Positions 18,064 to 25,207 of a DNA stretch of 64,000 nucleotides are shown one piece after another. The DNA is from an uncultured Desulfobacter sp. (GTDB lineage Bacteria > Desulfobacterota > Desulfobacteria > Desulfobacterales > Desulfobacteraceae). Under the pieces are notes generated by a model, which was not told the origin of the DNA, ran no database searches, and worked only from the letters and a program-made list of their open reading frames with translations. Within the stretch, counting starts at the first letter, position 1, and the number at the start of each line of letters is the position of its first letter. A program made the translations under genes and the position numbers. The DNA lies in contig NZ_OY762929.1 in the NCBI RefSeq assembly GCF_963666675.1, positions 1,488,001 through 1,552,000 on the forward strand. The letters run 5' to 3'.

Positions 18064-19316
18064 AAGATCTGGAACAATACCGGGAGTGGAGCCAGGCCTG
18101 TGTCAAGTGCGGTGCCTGCCGGGCCACATGTCCCGTGTTCAAGGCCGAGAACCAGGAAGGCAGCGTGGCCCGGGGAAAGATCACCCTGGCCCAGGCCATG
18201 ATGGACGGCCAGCTTTTTCCCGAAGAGAAACTGGTTCATGATCTGTCCCAGTGTCTGCTGTGCGGCAGCTGCGCCAACCAGTGCCCCAACCAGGTGCCCA
18301 CCCATGAGATCGTGGCGGCGGCCCGCAGGCAGGTGGCGGAAGAGAAAGGGTTGTCCGGATTTGGTAAGGGCGTGGCCGCCCTGCTGACCCATAAAAAGGT
18401 CATGGAGTGGACCAGTAAAAGCGGGGGATTGGCATCCCGGCTGGTGTGCCGGCAGATCCCCGACACAAGCGGTTTAAGGCTGCGGTTTCCTGTGCCGGGT
18501 ATTCCCCGGGAGCGTACATTCCCCAAGCCCTCGTTCAAGCCCTTTTTGAAGCGGGATATCCGGCAGACGGTTTCCGCTGCCACGGGTCCCAAGGTGCTTT
18601 TTTTTACCGGCTGCGGTATCAATTATCTCTACCCTGAAATTGGTGAGTATCTGGTTCGCATTCTTAACTTTATGGGCGTTCATGTCACCCTCACCGATGA
18701 ACAGGTGTGTTGCGGACTTCCGGCGCTCTCCTCGGGTGCCGGGGACGCGGTGGATACCCTGGCCCAAAGAAATTTGAAGGCGTTAAGGGTTCATGCCTTT
18801 GATCATGTACTCACGGCCTGCGCCTCCTGCCACGGTGCCCTGGCTGAAATGTATCCCAGTCTGGGGGTCGAGTATCAGCTGTTTGCCGAAAAGACCCGGG
18901 ACGTGATGGATTTTTTGATGGAGATGGGGCTGGTTGACAGATTGGCCGCGTTGCCCCGATCAGAAGAGCCGATCAAGGTCACCTATCACGATCCCTGCCA
19001 CCTGAGAAATCATGGCCTGACCAAAGCCCCCAGGCAATTGCTCGCAGCGTTGCCCCAGGTCGACCATGTTGAGATGGCCGATGCGGCAACCTGCTGCGGC
19101 CTAGGCGGCACGTTTTCCGTACACCACTACGAAACCAGCCAGGAGATCGGTAATCAGAAGGCGGACAATGTGGCCCAAACCGGGGCCAAAATTGTGGCAA
19201 CCGCCTGTCCGGGCTGCATGATTCAGCTCCAGGACAGCCTTAACCGCCAGGGTGTGCCTGCCGGAGTGGCCCATCTGTTGGAATTGGTGTGTCAGGCATT
19301 GCCGGATAAATACTAA
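18060..19316 (+). CDS. glcF: Fe-S oxidoreductase subunit, GlcF type
   Basis: A 418-residue protein with two N-terminal 4Fe-4S motifs (CVKCGACRATCPVF and CLLCGSCANQCPNQ) and two C-terminal CCG domains (DEQVCCGLPALSSGAG and ATCCGLGGTFS). This is the arrangement of GlcF and of the Fe-S partners of D-lactate dehydrogenases, which carry electrons from the flavoprotein to the membrane quinone pool or a heterodisulfide reductase-like unit. It is coupled to the FAD subunit by a 4-base overlap and is the last gene of the operon; a palindromic repeat follows 16 bases after the stop. Confidence 0.92.
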   Translation: MKDLEQYREWSQACVKCGACRATCPVFKAENQEGSVARGKITLAQAMMDGQLFPEEKLVHDLSQCLLCGSCANQCPNQVPTHEIVAAARRQVAEEKGLSGFGKGVAALLTHKKVMEWTSKSGGLASRLVCRQIPDTSGLRLRFPVPGIPRERTFPKPSFKPFLKRDIRQTVSAATGPKVLFFTGCGINYLYPEIGEYLVRILNFMGVHVTLTDEQVCCGLPALSSGAGDAVDTLAQRNLKALRVHAFDHVLTACASCHGALAEMYPSLGVEYQLFAEKTRDVMDFLMEMGLVDRLAALPRSEEPIKVTYHDPCHLRNHGLTKAPRQLLAALPQVDHVEMADAATCCGLGGTFSVHHYETSQEIGNQKADNVAQTGAKIVATACPGCMIQLQDSLNRQGVPAGVAHLLELVCQALPDKY

Positions 19317-19332
19317 CGGCGGATTTGGTTTT

Positions 19333-19444
19333 GTAGGGGCAACCCCCTGTGGTTGCCCTCGTTGGGGCCGGCCAAGGGGTCTGGGCAGGCACAGGGGCCA
19401 GGGCAGGCACAGGGACCAGGGCAGGCACAGGGACCTGCCCCTAC
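19333..19444. repeat. Dispersed GTAGGGGC...GCCCCTAC repeat, copy 2
   Basis: Begins GTAGGGGCAACCCCCTGTGG like the copy at 10420 and ends CCTGCCCCTAC, so its termini are inverted. Inside are three tandem 18-base units (19383-19436) of the type GGGCAGGCACAGGGACCA. It lies between convergent glcF and choX and could also serve as a transcription stop for both. Confidence 0.75.
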
Positions 19445-19461
19445 ATCCGCAGCGGTCGGGG

Positions 19462-20418
19462 TTATTCTGATATTTTTTCAAGGGTGGCTGCAAAAACCGG
19501 AGCCGCGGGCTTGCCGTCGGTGGTGGTTACGTTTTTCAGCCAGCCCCGGTAGGTGTCCGGGTGGTGTTTGAGCCAGATCAGTCCGGCATTCCGGGGGGAG
19601 AGACCCTTCTGGTTGTGCATGGCGGTCATGATCTGGTTGATCATGGCAACGGGAAAGGTATAGTTCTTCAAAAAGGTCGCCACATTGGGCATATCTTTGT
19701 CAAAGCCTTTGCGGGTGTTGGTCCAGACCGTGGCGGTCCCGTCGTCTCCGCCAAAGGTGTCTGCGGTGCTGCCGGTCAGATAGGTCATGTCAATGCGTTC
19801 GTTCATGCTGTGGGGTGCCCAGCCGAGGAATACAATGGGTTTCTTTTGCTGGGCAAAGGACTGAACTTCGGCCAGCATGGCCATTTCACTGGACGCCACC
19901 AGCTTGAATTTACCCAGGCCGAACATATTTTTATCGATCATATTCTGGATGACCATATTGCCGTCGTTGCCGGCCTCAATGCCGTAGATTTTCCAGTCCA
20001 GGGCATCACCGAATTTTACAATATCCTTGAAATCCTTAAGTCCCTGGTCCACGCAGAAGGATGGGACAGCCAGGGTATATTTGGCACCGGGCATATTGAC
20101 CGAAGACTGAATCACGCTGCCGTTTTCAAAATATTTACCGGAGATGTTGGCCATGGTGGGCATCCAGTTGCCCAGGAAAAAATCCACATCCCCTTTGGAC
20201 AAGGCCATGTAGGTGATGGGAACCGACATGGTCAGGTTCTTTGCGTCATAGCCGATGCTGTCAAGGATGGCCACCGCCAACTCGGTTTTAATGGTGACGC
20301 CGGTCCAGCCCACACTTCCGATTTTGATTTTGGGTGCCTTGCCGGCAAAGGCCGTTCCCCAGGTGAGTATTGCGGCCATAAACACGGTGATTATGATTCG
20401 ACTTGTGGTGCGTAACAT
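19462..20418 (-). CDS. choX: Choline/betaine ABC-type periplasmic binding protein
   Basis: A 318-residue secreted binding protein: signal peptide (about 1-25, ending GTAFAG), then an OpuAC/ProX-type fold. IGSVGWTGVTIKTELAVAIL, DFFLGNWMPTM, GIEAGNDGN and VFLGWAPHSMN supply Trp and Tyr residues at positions used by ChoX to cage the trimethylammonium group. No permease or ATPase gene for an ABC transporter is nearby; the neighbours are betA, a GntR regulator and betB. It follows betA at 106 bases with a strong terminator between, so it either has its own promoter or is expressed by partial read-through. Choline versus glycine betaine as ligand is inferred from the bet genes. Confidence 0.88.
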   Translation of the reverse strand: MLRTTSRIIITVFMAAILTWGTAFAGKAPKIKIGSVGWTGVTIKTELAVAILDSIGYDAKNLTMSVPITYMALSKGDVDFFLGNWMPTMANISGKYFENGSVIQSSVNMPGAKYTLAVPSFCVDQGLKDFKDIVKFGDALDWKIYGIEAGNDGNMVIQNMIDKNMFGLGKFKLVASSEMAMLAEVQSFAQQKKPIVFLGWAPHSMNERIDMTYLTGSTADTFGGDDGTATVWTNTRKGFDKDMPNVATFLKNYTFPVAMINQIMTAMHNQKGLSPRNAGLIWLKHHPDTYRGWLKNVTTTDGKPAAPVFAATLEKISE

Positions 20419-20488
20419 AAAATCTCCTTATAGTTGTTGGCTCATAGCGGATAGGCATATTCCTATACTGTTGAGCTAAAAAAAGCAT

Positions 20489-20517
20489 GGGCCGGACGTC
20501 CTTTTCGACGCCGGCCC
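20489..20517 (-). terminator. Terminator between betA and choX
   Basis: GGGCCGG and CCGGCCC arms extended by ACGT/GACG pairing form a strong hairpin, followed on the minus strand by a run of seven T residues (20478-20484). It lies 8 bases after the betA stop and about 70 bases before the choX start. Confidence 0.88.
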
Positions 20518-20524
20518 ACGGCAG

Positions 20525-22198
20525 TTATTTTTTTGGGGCGCTGACTGCACCTGCACCGTGCAGGTAATAGTCTGAAAATTCCGGTTTCAACAAGGTGTTG
20601 CCAAGGATCTGGTCCGCGGCTTTCTCTGCGATCATCATGACCGGCGAGTAGATATTGCCGTTGGTGATGTAAGGCATGACCGAGGCGTCTACGGCGTAAA
20701 GGCCTTGGGTGCCGTGAACCTGCATGGTATCGGGATCAACCACCGCCATCTCGTCTTTGCCCATCTTACAGGTACACGAGGGATGGAGTGCGGTTTCGCC
20801 GTCGGCTGCCACCCAGTCGAGAATCTGTTCGTCGGTCTCCACCGAAGGTCCCGGCGACAGTTCGCCCTTGTTAAATGCTTCAAATGCCGGCTGGTTCATG
20901 ATCCTGCGGGCGCTCCTGACCGCTTCCACCCACTCTTTGCGGTCCTGTTCCGTTGACAGGTAATTGAACCGCATGGACGGATGCTGAAACGGGTCCCTGG
21001 ATTTGATATTGATTTCGCCCCTGGCATCGGAGTACATGGGGCCGATGTGGACCTGGTAGCCATGGTCCGAACTGGGCGATGAGCCGTCGTACCGGATGGC
21101 CACGGGTAGAAAATGAAACTGAATGTTGGGGTAGGCCACGGTCTCGTTGCTTCGGATAAATCCGCCGGCCTCAAAATGGTTGGTGGCGGCAGCCCCTTTT
21201 TTGTGGAGCAGCCAGTCAAGACCAATCCCGGGTTTGTTGTACCATTTCAGGGCCGGGGCCATGGATACGGGCTGTTTACACCCATACTGAACGTACACTT
21301 CCAGGTGGTCCTGGAGGTTTTTACCCACGCCGGGTAGGTCCTGGGCCACGGGAATGTCAAGATCCTGGAGCAGGTCTGCATCTGCAACACCGGAAAGCTG
21401 AAGCAGCTGGGGGGTGTTGATGGCGCCGCCGCAGCAGATGAGATGGCGGCCGTATGCGGTTTCGCTGCGATTTTTTCCCCGGGAAAAGGTCACCCCTTCG
21501 GCGCGTTTTCCGCTGAACAGAATCCGGGTGGCCATGGCCCGGGTGATCAGTTTAAGGTTTTTGCGGTGTTTGACCGGATGGTAATAAGCCCGGGCCGCAC
21601 TCCAGCGTTTGCCCTTTTTGATGTTCCGGTCAAAGGGGGCAAACCCTTCCTGGCAGAATCCGTTGACATCGTCGGTCAAGGGATAGCCTGCCTCCTGAAC
21701 CGCCTTGAAAAATGCCTGGAACAAGGGGTTGGTGCATGGACCGATCTCCAGATTCAGCGGTCCCTCTTTGCCGTGGTATTTGTCCGGGTTGGCCATTCTG
21801 TCTTCCAGGCGTTTGAAATAGGGCAGGCAATGGGCATAGTCCCAGTTCTCCATGCCTTCATCTTTGGACCAGCGCTGGTAATCCATGGCATTGCCCCGGA
21901 TATAAATCATGCCGTTGATGGAGCTTGAACCGCCGAGCACCTTGCCCCGGCCATGGAAAATTTTCCGGTTGTTCATGAACGGTTCCGGGTCGGACTCGTA
22001 GCACCAGTCGTACCATTTGTTGCCCAGGGGGACGGTGAGCCCTGCGGGCATGTGGATAAACAGATCCCATATATAGTCGGGGCGGCCGGCATCCAGCATC
22101 AGCACCCGGTTTTCAGGGGATGCGCTCAGTCTGTTGGCCAGTGCGCAACCGGCTGATCCGCCCCCGATGATGATGTAGTCATACTGCGTTTTTTTCAT
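20525..22198 (-). CDS. betA: Choline dehydrogenase, GMC oxidoreductase
   Basis: A 557-residue flavoprotein of the GMC family and of normal BetA length. The N-terminal dinucleotide motif GGGSAGCALANRLS (about 12-25), the GMC signature GRGKVLGGSSSINGMIYIRG and the C-terminal active-site region LHPSCTCKMG...VDASVMP (His and Asn/His pair region) are all present. It oxidises choline to betaine aldehyde at the membrane. It follows the GntR regulator gene by 48 bases on the same strand. Other GMC alcohol dehydrogenases are similar, but the adjacent betB and ChoX support choline. Confidence 0.92.
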   Translation of the reverse strand: MKKTQYDYIIIGGGSAGCALANRLSASPENRVLMLDAGRPDYIWDLFIHMPAGLTVPLGNKWYDWCYESDPEPFMNNRKIFHGRGKVLGGSSSINGMIYIRGNAMDYQRWSKDEGMENWDYAHCLPYFKRLEDRMANPDKYHGKEGPLNLEIGPCTNPLFQAFFKAVQEAGYPLTDDVNGFCQEGFAPFDRNIKKGKRWSAARAYYHPVKHRKNLKLITRAMATRILFSGKRAEGVTFSRGKNRSETAYGRHLICCGGAINTPQLLQLSGVADADLLQDLDIPVAQDLPGVGKNLQDHLEVYVQYGCKQPVSMAPALKWYNKPGIGLDWLLHKKGAAATNHFEAGGFIRSNETVAYPNIQFHFLPVAIRYDGSSPSSDHGYQVHIGPMYSDARGEINIKSRDPFQHPSMRFNYLSTEQDRKEWVEAVRSARRIMNQPAFEAFNKGELSPGPSVETDEQILDWVAADGETALHPSCTCKMGKDEMAVVDPDTMQVHGTQGLYAVDASVMPYITNGNIYSPVMMIAEKAADQILGNTLLKPEFSDYYLHGAGAVSAPKK

Positions 22199-22246
22199 AA
22201 ATCAATAGCTCCTTATCTTGCTTGACGCAACGTGCGTTCTTAAATT

Positions 22247-23032
22247 TTATTTTTCAGGATCGGCGCTTTTCGGCGGTACCGGTGTCTCCTCGAACACCGT
22301 ATCGCCGAACTGCTTGCGAAGGCATTGCTCCAGTAGCACATACCAGTGGCCGTACAGCCTGGTGGACCGTTGAAAATCCCGATTCCTGACGGCCTTGGCT
22401 ACATTTTTCCAGTTCAGGGCAATGGCATTGCGCACGGACGGGGTCTGGTACACGACAAATTCGTAGGACCGGAAGGTGAGCTGAACAGATCGCATCATCC
22501 ATTCAAAAAAGGGGTTCTTCGTCATTTTCACCATCAGCAGATTCAATTTTTTGTCAAGGGCTGAAATCTGTTCATAATCCGGGTCCGGGGCACCGCACAG
22601 CAAAACCAGTTCATCGGCCAGTGTGTCCAGTTGATCAATGTCCGACGGCTTGCCGTTGGTCAAGGCTGCGGCCAGAACCGCCTGGTCCATGGCGTATTGG
22701 AACTCCAGCAGTTTTGCCAGGGGCATCTGCTGGTGTTTGATCATCACGGCCAGCTGGTCAATGGTGTCATTGATGTCGATTTCCCGGATGTAATAACCGC
22801 CCCTGGCCCCTTTTCTGGCCTCCAAAAGCCCTTTTTGTTTCAACGCCCCCAAGGCCTCCCGCACCGATCCCCGGCTGGTTTTAAAGGCATCCTGTAGTTC
22901 CCGCTCACTGGGGAGCCGGTCGCCCGGCATAAATAGGTTGTCCTGGATCGCCGCCTCGATCTGGAGCCGTATGGCTTCGGCTTTTTTGGTACCCATCACG
23001 GGCGTGAAATTGATGAGGTGGTCTGTGTTCAT
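22247..23032 (-). CDS. FadR-class GntR regulator of the choline genes
   Basis: A 261-residue regulator with winged HTH (RLPSERELQDAFKTSRGSVR, then LEARKGARGGYYI) and an FCD-type helical effector domain. It lies between betB and betA on the same strand, so it probably controls them; BetI, the usual TetR-type bet repressor, is absent. Between it and betB lie a terminator and about 240 AT-rich bases, probably its promoter. CCATTAT (23043) and ATAATGG (23081) make a loose inverted repeat there, too weak to call as an operator. Confidence 0.85.
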   Translation of the reverse strand: MNTDHLINFTPVMGTKKAEAIRLQIEAAIQDNLFMPGDRLPSERELQDAFKTSRGSVREALGALKQKGLLEARKGARGGYYIREIDINDTIDQLAVMIKHQQMPLAKLLEFQYAMDQAVLAAALTNGKPSDIDQLDTLADELVLLCGAPDPDYEQISALDKKLNLLMVKMTKNPFFEWMMRSVQLTFRSYEFVVYQTPSVRNAIALNWKNVAKAVRNRDFQRSTRLYGHWYVLLEQCLRKQFGDTVFEETPVPPKSADPEK

Positions 23033-23338
23033 TAAAGTCCTACCATTATGGCGATTTTAAATATTATATTTTGTTTGTTTATAATGGCTATATAAGTCTA
23101 TTTTGGCTTTATATTCTATATTTTCAATGTATTGGTTTTGATGTTCAAACTTTTTTTTGTTTTCTTTTGGTTCGACCTTAAGGAGGGTATAGGTGTGACA
23201 AGATGAAGTCAAGGTTTTTTTCAGCCCGTGTGCGAAAGCGGTTTGGGGAAAATGGTTGAACCGGAGAGCAAAAAAGGCCCTGGCGCATTTTGAATGCACC
23301 AGGGCCTTGGAACGTTTGGGTTTAAGCTGTGTAAAAAA
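23033..23338. other. AT-rich spacer with terminator and probable gntR-betA promoter
   Basis: About 300 bases. The betB terminator occupies 23274-23308; the rest is very AT-rich and probably carries the promoter of the gntR-betA unit. I see no further gene. Confidence 0.5.
23274..23308 (-). terminator. Terminator after betB
   Basis: AAGGCCCTGG (23274-23283) pairs perfectly with CCAGGGCCTT (23299-23308), with additional pairing toward the loop, and on the minus strand is followed by TTTTTT. It ends the betB transcript before the regulator gene. Confidence 0.92.
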
Positions 23339-24805
23339 TTAAAAGGGCGATTCAATGGGACCCATGCCCATGTAAACGGATTTAACCTGGGTGTAGTGAC
23401 GGATGGTTTCGGTGCCGTTTTCCCGGCCGATGCCCGAGTGTTTGTAGCCGCCCACAGCCATCTGGGCCGGAGAGTTGCCGTATGCATTGATCCAGCAGAT
23501 ACCTGCTTCAAGCCGGTGGATCACCCGGTGGGCCCGCTGGATATCTTTGGTGAACACCCCGGCGGCCAGGCCGTAGTGGGTGGCGTTGGCCCGTCGGATC
23601 ACCGTCTCTTCGTCGTCAAACCCGAGAACGGCCATGACCGGGCCGAAGATCTCCTCTTGGACAATGGTCATCTCATCGGTGCAGTCGGAAAAGACCACCG
23701 GCGGTACAAAATAGCCGTTGCTTAAATGCCCGGGCAGATCGGGCAGGCTCTGGCCGCACAACTGGGTTGCGCCCTGCTGCCGTGCGGATTCAATGTAACC
23801 CAGTACCTTGTCCCGATGGTTTTTGGAGATCAAGGCCCCAAAGTTGGTGGCAAGGTCCATGGGATCGCCAATTTTGATGTTGTCCCGGATACGAGACAAA
23901 AGGGTTTCCAGAAACAACGGTTTTATCTTTTCATGGACAAAGACCCGGGTGCAGTTGGTGCAGATCTCTCCCTGGGTGTAGAAATTACCCAGCATCGCCG
24001 CGCTCACCGCATCGTCAATGTCGGCATCCTCAAAGACGATCAACGGGGATTTTCCCCCAAGCTCCATGGTGACGTCTTTGAGGGTCGTGGCCGCGCCCGT
24101 CATCACCTTTTTGCCGGTACCCACCTCTCCGGTGAAAGATACTTTTTCAATGTCCGGGCTCCGGGTGAGCCACTGTCCGACATCTGCAGCGCCCTGAACA
24201 ACGTTGAATACACCGTCGGGCACACCGGCTTGGGTGTAAACCTTTGCCAGCTCAATGGCGCCCCTGGGCGTTTCTTCGGAGGGTTTAAAAATCATGCTGT
24301 TACCGCAGGCCAGGGCCGGCCCGGATTTCCAGCAGGCAATCTGAATGGGATAATTCCAGGCGCCGATGCCGGCGCACACCCCTAAAGGCTCTCTGCGGGT
24401 ATAATAGAAATCTTGACCAAGGTCCTGCTGGCAGCCTTCGATTCCCGGTGCAATACCTGCAAAAAATTCGATCACCTCGGCCCCTGTGATCACGTCCACC
24501 TCGGCCGCTTCCTGAAGGGGTTTTCCGGTATCCAGCACTTCAATGCGGGCCAGTTCGTCATTTTTTTCCTGGAGGATGGATACGGCTTTCATGAGAATCC
24601 GGCTGCGCTGGGTCGCATCCATGGCCGACCAGATTTGAAATCCTTTTTTCGCACTTTCCACAGCGGCATTGAGCACATGTTCGTCAGCCTTTTCCACCTG
24701 GTAAATCTCTTCTCCGGTGGCCGGATTGACCACGGAAAATCGTTCGCCGGTCTTGGTATCCATGAATTTGCCGTTGACGTAATTTTTATATAAACCCTGT
24801 GACAT
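23339..24805 (-). CDS. betB: Betaine aldehyde dehydrogenase
   Basis: A 488-residue NAD(P)-dependent aldehyde dehydrogenase of normal BetB length. The catalytic Glu lies in MELGGKSPLIVFEDAD and the catalytic Cys in GEICTNCTRVFVHE; the IPIQIACWKSGPALACGN stretch is typical of betaine aldehyde dehydrogenases. It makes glycine betaine from the product of BetA. The ATG at 24805 has GGATGAAAT upstream. A terminator separates it from the regulator gene, so it forms its own transcript; the promoter should lie between 24806 and 25207. Confidence 0.93.
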   Translation of the reverse strand: MSQGLYKNYVNGKFMDTKTGERFSVVNPATGEEIYQVEKADEHVLNAAVESAKKGFQIWSAMDATQRSRILMKAVSILQEKNDELARIEVLDTGKPLQEAAEVDVITGAEVIEFFAGIAPGIEGCQQDLGQDFYYTRREPLGVCAGIGAWNYPIQIACWKSGPALACGNSMIFKPSEETPRGAIELAKVYTQAGVPDGVFNVVQGAADVGQWLTRSPDIEKVSFTGEVGTGKKVMTGAATTLKDVTMELGGKSPLIVFEDADIDDAVSAAMLGNFYTQGEICTNCTRVFVHEKIKPLFLETLLSRIRDNIKIGDPMDLATNFGALISKNHRDKVLGYIESARQQGATQLCGQSLPDLPGHLSNGYFVPPVVFSDCTDEMTIVQEEIFGPVMAVLGFDDEETVIRRANATHYGLAAGVFTKDIQRAHRVIHRLEAGICWINAYGNSPAQMAVGGYKHSGIGRENGTETIRHYTQVKSVYMGMGPIESPF

Positions 24806-25207
24806 TTCGATTTCATCCTTTCATTTGTTTGGGTTGGGCGCAAACCATACATGGATCATTTTTTTTTGTCAAAAGGCCTGGCGGGATATTTTTTATCGGA
24901 TTAATCCTTGGTTTTGATTTACTTCATTTCGTTGGAATGATATTCTTTATTCATAAAATTATGGGGTTAAAAACCACCCCATAAAAAAGCGTTTCAACGC
25001 TGTCCGGCGGCAGATCGTCGGGAAAATAATCTGCCCTTGATGTTACTTCATGGTTCTTAAGTGTTTGATTTGTTTTGGAAAATGCAGATACAATCAACAT
25101 GTCATACGTTGTGCTTGTCTTTCGGGCTAAAATAATATGATCAAGCAGGATTGAAAAATCCATGTAGAAATTATTTTAGCAAGCAGCAGACCGTATTGGA
25201 GTATTTT
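24806..25207. other. Divergent promoter region of betB and the hybrid kinase
   Basis: About 400 AT-rich bases between divergent genes. A small hairpin (ATGGGG / CCCCAT, 24960-24982) is the only structure I see; it lacks a T run in the useful direction. No sigma-54 motif was found on either strand. Confidence 0.4.

Noticed and set aside
24960..24982. ATGGGG/CCCCAT hairpin in the betB upstream region as a riboswitch or terminator
   Set aside because: It is short, with no T run in the right direction and no conserved motif.
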